From Climacium dendroides (lineage: Eukaryota > Streptophyta > Bryopsida > Hypnales > Climaciaceae), in assembly GCA_950106755.1 (NCBI GenBank), contig OX467083.1, forward strand, positions 30,003,029 to 30,067,028: 64,000 nt of DNA, read 5' to 3'. The notes beneath the pieces are model-generated. The model worked only from the letters and a program-made list of their open reading frames with translations. It was not told where the DNA came from and did not search any database. The stretch's first letter is position 1. Each line of letters begins with the position of its first letter. Positions 23,851 to 34,665 of this stretch are shown piece by piece. The translations under genes were made by a program, and so were the position numbers.

Positions 23851-25363
23851 ATGATAGGACAAGCCCCTAAATGGAGTTGGATTCAAGTGAATCTTTGACA
23901 AAAAGAGGCTTTAGGATTTTTCTTGGAAAGTCAAAATACTATTCATTGATCAATTTTGCATGTCCTAATCATATAATTGTTGGATAAGGAGAAAGATCCT
24001 TGTCCTACTTCTAGGAGATTTTTTGATTCTCCCTTGAACTATTTGCTAGGCCAAAAAATGTTGTTTAAGTGCTAAACAACTAATTCAAATGCCTCATAAT
24101 GGTAGATGTAAGGTAAATTATTTCACAAAGAGTTTGTTAATTGTACAATATATTTTCAATACCAAAATTTGGAAAGTAAACTAGTTGCATCTAAAACCAC
24201 TCCTTTTTTTTGGTTTGACTATCTTGTAAGGCCAAATTCCCATTCTTTTATGAATTTGTTAGTGACTTCAAGAGATATCCAATCCAAGTTGTTTTGTAAT
24301 TCTTTGACATCTAGATAATATTTTGTCGATTTTCAAAGTTGAAAGCATAGGGTACCCACTTGTGCCACTAGACTCATTCTCAAACTACCACTTTTGAAGC
24401 ATCTAAAAGATGCTTCAACTCCCATTACTTGCCTCAAAGGGGATAGTTCTAGTGGGTCTTTTGTTACCCCCCAATGATCCTTCCAAATCATCTTATAGGT
24501 GGCAAGTTTGGATGCCACTACTTTAGCGATTTCAATTTGGAGTTCCAATTGAACTAATAAATGAGGTCTTCCATTGAAGACTCAACAAATTTGCTCCTTG
24601 ATCTTCTTGTAGTTGAAAAAACAAATTTATAGTTTTTGAAAGCATTCATAGGTGTTCTTTGTGAAATAATCTACCTACTACAAGGTACAATTTTGAAGTG
24701 CAAAATAACACATTGCCACTTTACAACATTCTATAGCCTTTCAAAAAGGCTACCTTCAAAAAGGCTATCTTGAGTCTTCTCCGTAGAGTTCATCTAACAT
24801 TCTTGACTACTTTCAATTATTGCTTTTTTTACTCATTGCATTTTATTACTAATTTGATTATTGCTTTTTTAACTCTTTCAATTATTGCTTTTTTTACTCA
24901 TTGCATTTTATTACTAATTTGATTATTGCTTTTTTAACTGCTCGCTTTTATTACGGCTTTGATTGTTGCTTTTTTTTACTGATTGCTTTTCATTATTGCT
25001 TTTTTATTGATTGCTTATGAAAATCTCTCACCATTCTCCTACATAATATAGCATGCCCCAAAACTATTGATGGGATGTGAAATATTCCACATCATTCTGA
25101 TGAAGGGTACTGAATGGTATGTTAATAAGGTCAAATAAAGGTGACAATCAAGAGAATAAATCACCGGAAATTCAAAACCAGCCAGCCAGACGCAGAGATA
25201 GAATCAACTCTTTTGAAAATAAGAAGTGATTCGATGTTAAAATTTTAACAAGGTAGACATTTCTAAGTTCTTTTAGCACTGGACTTCAATTTCCCGAGAT
25301 TGGAATTGATCAAAGCAATGTAGGATTCAGGGTCAAATTCTGATTTTCGACAAATATGGTAAT
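23851..25363. other. Intergenic DNA with a 65-bp tandem duplication
   Basis: No gene is supported. From about 24811 a 65-bp unit containing CAATTATTGC, ACTCATTGCATTTTATTACT and TTTGATTATTGC occurs twice, then decays into further TTATTGCTTTTTT repeats to about 25015. Confidence 0.5.
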
Positions 25364-27951
25364 CTACTGCAAGCCAAAGAAGAGAAAAGCACCAATTCCG
25401 GCGGCTCCAAGGGCGACGCCGATGAGAACTGGGATAGGGGTTTTCTGTCCTCCAATGGTTCTTCCTGTAACGGGATCGTAACCAGCAAATCTTTTCTTTG
25501 GAGCCTGACATTGAGGACATTGGAAACCTTCCGGCTGCAGCCCAAAACAAGGAAATCAGAAAACACAGATCCTCGCTTCTTACTTCTAGCGTGGAGAGGA
25601 AGAACAAATACCGCTGTTGAAATCAGATTCTATTGTACCATCCACGGAAACTACAGAAGAGCCGGAATATATTGTGGACAACTGAAAAGCACAATGTTGA
25701 ATCTGCGTCTAACAGTGAATCTGTTTGAAGAGAGAACACCAACTGAAGCAATGTAGGACGTGATTACCTGATCATCAAATGGCTTGGAGAGAGTGTAGAT
25801 GTAACCGCAGTCAAGACACACATGCGTAGCTCGTGACTGCATCAAATTCACAAGCCGAGTTAATTGTGTTTTATCTATTGTCTCGGACCAATGATTCAAT
25901 CATATTGTCTAGGAAAGCATTAGCTGAAGGATTATCAATTAAAATTTCTGCCTCACCTTCTGAGCTTCAGTCAACTTCCTCCCGAACCGTGGAGGTGCTG
26001 GTCTTTTTGGAAGCCTCTTCACATCTACGTCAGCTCCTCTGCATGACGTAAGCAAGTAGATTGAGCCACATGCAACTAAATGTATGATTCTCATTGCAGA
26101 CATCCCTCAAGAATGCATTTGCATACATGCCAGTTTTTGATGCGTGTATTCCAGCACGGTCAATTGCCAGATAGTAGAAACAAAATAAACCGACTTCCAC
26201 TCCCCCTTTTACTACCGATGTTGGGGTGTGGTTCATACTAGTAAATAATGAAGTAAAGTGCCGAGGTTCACCTGGCTACAACAAAATAGACAGAGTCTGG
26301 TTTTGCGTTGATGGCGGTCTTGGTGAGACCAAGCTTATCAGCCGGCCAAAGTTCATCTCCAAAGAAGCTACTTGTATAGATCACTTGATCCCCTGCCTTC
26401 AAGCCTGCCTTTGAAGCGTTTCCTCCACCATCTACTTTCTGCAAGATACACAAAGAAAAAACATTCAAGATGCGAGGGATTCGAGAAGACGTTGAGTGAA
26501 CTTCGTGAATAATTTGTCCAAAATCACACTCACAGAAGCAAAGAGTATGGGGCAACAATCACATTCTAAGGAACTCCGCAGCATTCGGAATTTTTTGCAT
26601 TAAGCTTCCTAATGTAATACCCCAAAAGTGTGCAGTGTCCTCTTACCGTGATAATAATGCGACCACCAGGGTTCTGGCCAAGAGCAAGACCCAGAGGTTT
26701 GTCAACCTCTGCTTCGTACTGTTTCGCAGCTCCTGCAGTTCTTGCCGTCACCTGAAAGTAGAAAAGTAAATGTTATGGGAATCGTAAAGATGCAGACTCT
26801 AAAGTTCAGGTGCTGAGGAAAAATTTAGAACAAATCAATAGTTATAATACACCAGTGCATTTCGCAAATACATCAGCAAGACGTGAATTTGCGGACTGAA
26901 ATTAAAATAACAGATGAACATGCAAATGAAAGGATGCTAATCTGAATTTTAAGACTGTAAGGATTCATCACACTGTAAATTTCGATCACATCCTAAACTC
27001 AAAAATCTGGATTGATGGCGAACCTCCAAACGAAGTCGGGAGGATTGTCCAGGAGTAGCAGTAGCACATGAGCGTCGGAGCTCATTCCTGTTGCCGAGGG
27101 AACCAGACACGCCTAATCCAAAAACCTGTCAAGAAACAAGAAATCAAACCTTTTCAAATAATTAACATGATACAAGCGCAAAACGTAATACAACAACAGT
27201 AATCACAAGGGCAAAACCCGCCTCTAAATCAAGCACGATGAAGAAACAGAACGCACAATCACACGTCCAATGTATGCACTGAATGGTCATATTCGTTGAA
27301 TCACAGCGCCAATTGTGTTATTCAGGAGCACAAAACTCCAGACACTACGACTGAGATGCAGACAGGCGTCCGGAAAAGTGCCAATTTGTTTAAACTTCGC
27401 CATTTCAACGAACATGACAATACTGCAGAAAAATGATCAACAACATAACTCGCCTATTGCCTCACGTCAATGAGCCTCACGTCAATCAGCCTCATAAACA
27501 CTAAGTCAAAATGGAGAAGAAGAACGCACAATCACTTAATCGATTCTAAGCGCTGCAGAAAACTACTAATGAAAAACATTACTCGGAAATCTCCTCACGA
27601 CAATCAGTCTAGAAAAGGAACGCACAATCACGCGTTCTCAATAAACACAGCAGAAAAACTAGTTGTCACAAACAAAACTCGGAAATCACCTCACAACAAT
27701 CAGCCTTCTAAACTCCAAATCAAGAAAGAGGAAGACGAGGAACGCACAATTACGCTTCTATTATACGCATTGCAGAAAACTACTTATCACAAACATAGAG
27801 ATCGCGTCGCCAGAAAAGATACCTCGCCCGACGACAATGCAGCAGGCTTCCGGAAATTGACAGAGCTTCTCTGCTCAACTCTGGGAGCTTGAGCATGCGG
27901 CGCCTGTGCAGAGAAGGTGGCCTTGGAGGCGGAAATGCTTGCGGTAGCCAT
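25364..27951 (-). CDS. ENH1: Plastid PDZ-rubredoxin protein (ENH1-like)
   Basis: Seven exons on the minus strand: 27951-27823, 27125-27024, 26751-26647, 26438-26272, 26038-25957, 25836-25768 and 25534-25364, all GT-AG. They encode 274 residues, close to Arabidopsis ENH1. The N-terminus (MATASISASKATFSAQ) is Ser/Ala-rich with few acidic residues, as in chloroplast transit peptides. Residues about 90-168 form a PDZ-like domain (PLGLALGQNPGGRIIIT, then AGLKAGDQVIYTSS). Cys202, Cys205, Cys224 and Cys227, in CLDC and CPQC, are the rubredoxin iron ligands. A hydrophobic C-terminal helix (about 251-272) anchors it, with the family in thylakoids. Known roles include redox homeostasis and salt tolerance. 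The start is set by the transit peptide; a longer frame from 27977 in another phase is not joined to the domains. Exon phases close exactly, so the model is firm. Confidence 0.93.
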
Positions 27952-28757
27952 TCTTCCTCACAGCGACGCCACTTCAAATTTCACAGCAACGGGTTCAAAA
28001 TTTGCGAATGCGAAATTCTTTTGGCAGAGGTCGCCATATCCATTCCTTTGGATTAGGAAGGTGACAACCCCGGCTGGGTCAGATTCTAACCATGGTTAGT
28101 GTTTGTGAGTTTGGATTTGACCACAGACGGCTGAGAGTCGGCCACGTCCGAAAAAACCTTGTGTACAAGGCTTGGAGTGGTGTGAATCGGGACTTTGGGA
28201 GGTTCGATCTCATTGGTGGAGTGTGCACGGAACACTTCTTTAGGGTGGAGAAAAAGCCCTCACTCCCGTCAATGAACTTAAGGTGGCTATAAGCCTGTAA
28301 AGACTGAATTTTTGCTTTGAATTTTTGCAGATTTTTTTTTAATCCTTAGACAAATATGTTATTTACCCTAATATTATCAAATTAGTTACAAAGGAAGGTT
28401 ACCTTTTCTCATTATGAGGACGAAACATTGTCCTGAACCTAATTCAAGGTAAATCATGTTCTGTTATCTACTAAAGGCACCAAATCAATGATGAATCTTT
28501 GGAGAGGTAGAGAAGGAGCGAATTCACAAGCTTTTGCGTGAGGGCCTGGGAGTATCAAGGGCTGGGAGAAGACGCATAAAGATACTCAGTTCTGTACAAG
28601 TTCTGTACAAGTTTCCAGAATACAAGTTCTCTTCTATTTTCTCCAAGCAATTTGGTACCTTGCTCAACATGAACCTACACATGAGGATGGTCCTCCCAAA
28701 GAATGGTCTTCCAATCCACTAAATTCAAGAATGCTCTGCTATCCCCTACACAAAACA
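27952..28757. other. ENH1-like gene promoter region and intergenic DNA
   Basis: This interval separates the ENH1-like start from the stop codon of the next minus-strand gene. It must hold the ENH1-like promoter but I see no clear core element. It also contains the partial exon duplication at 28497-28580. Confidence 0.5.
28497..28580 (-). pseudogene. Duplicated remnant of the acyltransferase-like terminal exon
   Basis: About 84 bp match the end of the neighbouring gene's last exon (28764-28845). Read on the minus strand it gives QALTQKLVNSLLLYLSKD beside the gene's RELMQKLVDSLLFYLSED, with an in-frame TGA a few codons upstream. It is a tandem duplication fragment and cannot be the working C-terminus. 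Confidence 0.7.
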
Positions 28758-31700
28758 CTAATCTTCAGAAAGGTAGAAAAGGAGTGAATCCACAAGCTTC
28801 TGCATGAGTTCCCTGGAGAACAAGGGCTCGGAGAAGATGAAGGAGAATTGGAGAGCCGAGTTGCGCAGGAAAGGGAAGAGGGCCAGGCAAGGCCCCACGC
28901 CATGCGTGGAGGAGCACGACAGGTAGTCCCGGACGCCCACCGCAGCCGCCACTTCCTGGCGGAGATCCTCCACTACGGGGTCGTACATGGTGGACACAAC
29001 AGACGTGCGGAGGCTCCCGCTGGGCGTCACCATGGGAAACCGTATCGCCTGCATCATGAGCGCGTTCAAGTCCCCCATGTCCGTGAAATGCTTGCGGTTC
29101 TTGATCGCCGAGTCGAAGTCCTGGGAGCACCGCGTTGCTAGCTCCCAGAATGGCTCTGGCTCGGTTGTGTGAATTGTTCGCATCAGCGCTGCGTGATAGA
29201 ATCCTGGAAACACCAGATGCAATAGAACAAAATTGTTAGATCCTGCGACGGATGTGAATTGGGTTGAGGAGTTATGACACTTGCCCCGCCTCCTCTTTTG
29301 TAACTGCAATTAGCCATGTGGTTATTAAAAGTGACATGAGCTTAGAGGGTTGAGAGTGGTATAACTTGCAATCGACCACAAGAAATAAAACTCCCAATGG
29401 TAATGCTCCCAATGCTCCCAATGGTGTAACCGTTAGGGATCTGATCCCATCGCCTATCGACCGACATATGTTAATTACCTACAGCAATTCATGTATTCAT
29501 ACACTAGGTTGGGCGTGAATTAGCAAGTTGGGTGTAGGCATGACTTAGCTAAGCGTTTATGGCTGCTGGTCTTTGAACGGAAATGGGATTTTCTACTTTC
29601 ACTTGGAGTGGTCCACGGCGTCTCATTGTAAAATTGCATTAGATATTCACACTGACAAAAATTTGATTTCGAGAGAGTTTGGCGCTAAAGTGATCGCTAC
29701 AAAGATATATAGTGATCTACCAAATATCACACTCCTACATATTGGTTACAATTCTTGAAGAAGTATCCTCTGCCTTAATCGTTCGAGAAGTTCCAGAATT
29801 GCTTACCAATGGAGGAATCTGGGAGTGCGGGCTGAAGGAGATTTCGGCATTGCAGTAGCACCGTTGTCCCATAGTGTTCGCCTCTAGCTCCCACTTGCTT
29901 GTATGCTGCCACCGCCTTCAGCGCTGCCGCATTGATCACTCCATGAATGGATAGCTTTCGGTCCTTACATTCCTGTGCACAGTTAGGATGCAACATTGCA
30001 TTAACTCATTTCTGCACGAAAATGATCATACAATACGGTATATTTCGGAAAAAGGGTGAACCGCCTCGTACCTCTCCTAGCTTTAACCCCTAAAGTGCCA
30101 AGGCCTTTTTGTCATCAAAACCTACTCAGAACTGCCATTTCTAATGCAAAGAGCAAAAAACTTAAATATTTTTTATTTTTATTAATTTAACCATAGGATC
30201 TTGTACTACACTAATATGAAAATGCGTAGAAAAAATTTCAGAAACTTTGACCACATAGATTGCAAGATATTTGCATTTAAAGTGAAGAAAACAAGTTTTT
30301 TATACCTTGATTGGCTAGATTTATTGGCTTTGAATCTTCTTAATTTAAAGTTTTTGTATTGTTGATTATGATTTTCTAATTTTTCATGTTCAATTGAGTT
30401 GAGAATCTAGAAAAAAAAATTTAACAAAAGAACATTTAATTTTCATTCATTAAAAAATTGTTAAGTAGAAATAGGTCCAAGATTGAAGGGATAATTAAAC
30501 CGTTAATAGCTCTAAGATGAGATTAAAACACAATAATCCCAATGGTGAGATTGTTCTAGCAAGCAAACTTAACCATACCTAACAATTTATTTTGAAAAAT
30601 TGTGTGAAAATTGCATTCAAAAATGAATTTTTAGATTGCCTGAAAAATAAAAGTTTGCATACCTTTCTCATCACAAGACCAAATAGAATGAATCAAAGCT
30701 TCAAATGTTAGTAGAGAAAAATACAATCTTTGAGGAAAAAAAAATGAAAAATGAAAAAAACTCAAATATTTTTTTCTGATTTTTTTGGACTGCCCCTTAA
30801 GTTGCTTTTGGGACTCATGGTGGCATAACTTTTATTTCTAGGCACTAATTGAAATAAAAATGGTATTCCCCAAAAGCTAATCTGATTTCCTATCTTTAAA
30901 AATAATTTCAAAAAATCAAGTCACAAATTGGGATCACATGAACCTACCTAAAATCCCAAAGAGTCCCCCTAAGGGACTTTGGGACTTTAGGGGTTAATTA
31001 CCACATTAGAAGCTTACAATGGATGTATTCTTGTATACGCAAATGTAAAAAAAGAACACATGGCTGAAGCTACCATTTACATATACCTATATAAGTACAT
31101 GGCACATTCACCTGTCGAAGCGGCTGATTGATCAGCAATGTATAGTGGGAGGCCCTCACACAACAGGAGGCCCACGTGTGAGGGCATCCCGCTGTGTTAA
31201 GCATGTGGGAGTGCCCTAATAAAAGTGCTAGGCACTATTACCAAAGCATTATGCTCTATAATCAGGGACTTTTTTCTACAAGAGTCGCCTTGATAGTGCT
31301 TAACGATCCACACACAAATCATTTTAGAACAACAAGGGATCAAGAAACTCGAATTTGGAATCATAGAATATAATAATACAGTGTAACAGGTTGGTAAGTG
31401 AAATGAATCCTTGGCCAGTGCACATGCCTTTGGAAGAGGGGAAAATTTACCTTGAGGAGCAGGTGGGTGGCTTCAGCAGACAATGCTCCTCGAAGAAGCT
31501 TCGACACCCGGACGCTCTCCGTGTCTTCAAAGGGCAGATACGCATGCCGCCGCGACACCAAGCCATAGCCCACCATATCCACGCCGTGCGCCCAAAAAGG
31601 CTTCTTCGCCTGCCCCTGCGGAATTCCATCTTCCACACTCGGCAAGCTAATAATCTCCTCTGAAACATCGAGGCTATCCAGAGCTTCAGTCCCCGATCTC

Positions 31701-32200
31701 GTGTGAAGAGAGCTCACAATGTGCTTGACAATAGTGGCAGTACTCGCCATGTCAACCGCAGCGGCGTGCGAACGAAGAACTAAAAGAGACTCCGAATGAG
31801 GAAGGATGTAAAGCTTCGGTACAAAGACGGGGATGGGATATTCCGTCGGAAATGGAATGTTGAGCTCTTCCTCGGTGATCAAGTGCCACGGCTCTCGCGC
31901 ATTCGAATTCTCGTCCTCCTCGAAGCTCCTGGAGCTGCGATCCACCTCGCAGATGAGCACTGAGACTTCCTCCGGCGTGTGGAAGCGAAACTCGTTCTGT
32001 TCGAAGGTGATTTCAGACCTAAGTCGGGGGTGGAGCGCCAGGACGTCGCGGAGGGCTGATTCGAGGTCCGCGAGAGGCACGAGGCGTGAAAACCAAATGG
32101 ACGTGATTGTGATGCCCGTCCCGGATTCCATTGCAGCACACCAGTTCGATTCCGTCTTGCCGAGGTTCCGATCCGGCGATTGCATTACCAAAGTCGACAT
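28758..32200 (-). CDS. Condensation-domain-like (CAT-like) acyltransferase relative
   Basis: Three exons on the minus strand: 32200-31451, 29972-29807 and 29203-28758, GT-AG, encoding 453 residues. The fold family is that of NRPS condensation domains, alcohol acetyltransferases and chloramphenicol acetyltransferase: an N-terminal segment with LESALRDVLALHPRLRSEI (about 46-64), the active-site region LLVLRSHAAAVDMAS (about 139-153), then GVINAAALKAV and GTTVLLQCRNLL in exon 2. The usual HHxxxDG motif reads HAAAVDM (145-151): the second, catalytic His is Ala146. The Asp is kept. Either the enzyme has lost classical activity or it uses another residue. Substrate is unknown. The start at 32200 (MSTLVMQS) was chosen because the frame extends upstream only through non-ATG codons; a second ATG follows five codons later. 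A TTAA transposon lies in intron 1. Confidence 0.8.
30083..30997 (+). mobile_element. TTAA element, subfamily 1a, copy J, in an intron
   Basis: A 915-bp copy starting TTAACCCCTAAAGTGCCAAG and ending GGGACTTTAGGGGTTAA, flanked by intact TTAA. It sits inside intron 1 (31450-29973) of the acyltransferase-like gene, in antisense orientation to the gene when compared with copy B. It keeps GCATTTAAAGTG near 30271, the same site that is occupied in copy H. Confidence 0.82.
31153..31184. repeat. 9-bp hairpin in an intron
   Basis: CCCTCACAC and GTGTGAGGG are separated by 14 bp in intron 1 of the acyltransferase-like gene. Nothing points to a terminator or an RNA gene. Confidence 0.5.
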
Positions 32201-34665
32201 CGCTGAAAACTCCAAAATCCCTGCCCTCTTCAATTGCAATCTCTCTTAATCAACCACAGCACCTTGACGCCGATTGCGCAATCCCTGCTCTACCCACAAA
32301 ATTCAATACAATCACAAAACCGAGGAGATGACATTAGAAAGCATGGAATTCATAAAATTCCTTCGAATCCTTGTTGCCGTCGTGATCGTAGTCCGAGAGG
32401 CACAATATATCCCCGACGACCAGAGGTTCCTTGGTGACGAGCAAAGGAACTTTGGTGACGACCACAGCATTACGGTCTCAAAATGCTGTGGCTAAATCTA
32501 GTCTCCGGTGCGCAGAACGAAAGAAGCATCTGTAGTATGTCCTCTCCCGCAATGAGTCAAAGGAGAATGATACGAATCCCTGGAGTTTCGTTTTCACGTG
32601 GAGAAGATCGCATTTGGCTGCGATCGAGGAGAGGAGGCTCCTGCATTCCTGCAGGAAGCCATGGCTGCTTGCTTCCCACTGTTGCTGCAGTGCAGTCGGC
32701 CTCGGAGGTTCGGGTGCGGTGTGAAAACGGAGGAAACGGAACCTGCCTACAAAAGGGTCAGCGTGACGTCAGCGGAACGGACTACACAAAATAGTGAAAT
32801 TAGGTTGCCCCATACTAATTTCTTGACATTTGACACTAAAGAAATATTTATTGTTACTGTATAAGAATGCACGACTTTTGAATTAGATATTGCTGTAATT
32901 GGGACTCATAAACCATTAGGAGGTGACCAACAACAAAGGTAACTCTTGACCAACAATTGTTGGATAAGTCACAATTGGATGGGGAGGAATTGAGATTGAA
33001 CATGGAGGCAGTACATAGCCTTCATGTGACATTGCAACTCCCTTTCTACTTAAGGGATCACATGATAAAATCTATCAATTTTAAATTAGTATAATTGACG
33101 CAATTTGAATTTTCGAAGGTATTGAACTTTGTCAATTTGGCATTGCAAGAAGAAATTGGCATTGCCACCACATGATTGACCTAATTGGAAGAAAACAACC
33201 TCTAGCTAGAAATATATGTTGTTTTTCATAGCCACTCCTAAATTGACTTGAAGGGTCAATTTTGAGGAACAAGAAATCTTTGAAAGCTACTTAAAACCCA
33301 CATTCCAATTTGCAACCATTAAATCAAGAAATACCAATTAAGTTTACCTACATTTGGTCTATAGCTACACCCTAAACAAGCCTTTTGATCCAAAAATGTC
33401 ACATACATTTTTGAGCTATCATTGAAATTTCACCTAAATTTTGCAACCTATTCTTAATTGCTTTATCCCACTAATGTGATGATATTCAAATATGTAAGAA
33501 ACTTCACATTGGAGAACTCAATTTGCGGCAATTTTGTACTATATATAGCTTGGTAACAAGTATTGTGGTGATGATAGTCAATTGTGAGGAATGTTGGATG
33601 CATTGCAAAGATCTTAATGACAAAGAGATGGACAACAACCAAGCAAAAAGAGATGCCTCACTTTCCCTCTTCTAATTTTTTGCAATAAGCTCACTATTTA
33701 ATGTGACATTGAAGTGTTGTTTCTATCAAACTTGCAAATTGTGTTGGATGGATTGCCTATTTGAGGAAGTTGTCAATTGATTGTACAATCCCAAACTCTC
33801 TCTAACAGTGCTAGAGTGCTAGAGTGCAACACTTCCAATTCCTTATTCTCAATCTTTGGAGTATTCTATGTCATTGTTAAGTGCTGCATATTTTACAACA
33901 AATTAATGACAATTTCAAAGGTGGAGACATAAGATGAAATTGAAGAATTTGATCAAAATTACTTTGAAAAACAAAATTCCAAAATTGTTGGTAAAGATTG
34001 CAATTGCAATTGCAAGGAATTGATAGAAGACAACTTTGATGAGGATTTATACACATTAGGTGAAGTCACAAATCTCAAGGGGGTCTCAAGATATGGATAA
34101 TACTTATAATTGTAGATGAAAATTCATCGATTCAAACATTTAAATGTGTGTTCATGCACCAAAAAAAAAAAAAAAAAATTATTTTTAAAAAGAGTTTGTA
34201 GTATTAGAGCAACTTGATATAGTAATAGAGCAATTTGATCCACTGAGAAAAAGGAATGAATATCGATTGAATTACTTTTGAACAAATTTTTGCTCAATGG
34301 AAAACTTTGCATATCAACTTGATATAGTGACTCTGGTAGTGACTCTGTAATCGAAAGTTGGCAGTAGGGGATTCATTGGTGGCTTCAGCTCAGCGACCAG
34401 CAAAACGAAAATTTGGATAGGCTACCTAGCTTATGGGCAATAAATTGATCTACTGATTGCACACGCGTGACTAAACTCAACCCACCATTGGACTCTTTCC
34501 TTATGAGACTAAGAACTAACAAAATCTTCATTTCCAAAAATGAAAATACAAGTACGGGAAACCGAGAATGGACTGAAAAGTGGTAGAATGCTAGGAAACT
34601 AACTCAAAACTTTACACACCCTGACAGTACCTGAATGGGAACTTAAACTAAGAGAGAATTCTTCC
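32201..34665. other. Intergenic DNA, no gene supported
   Basis: The first 600 bp are GC-richer and must contain the promoter of the acyltransferase-like gene; open frames there start with non-ATG codons or lack any domain. From about 32880 the DNA is AT-rich, with CAATT-type simple motifs and no coding signal, probably a decayed repeat. Confidence 0.45.

Noticed and set aside
24333..24548. 71-codon frame on the minus strand
   Set aside because: No motif, no splice support, in AT-rich intergenic DNA.
28848..29141. Arg/Glu/Ala-rich plus-strand frame
   Set aside because: Shadow of the acyltransferase-like terminal exon in GC-rich DNA.
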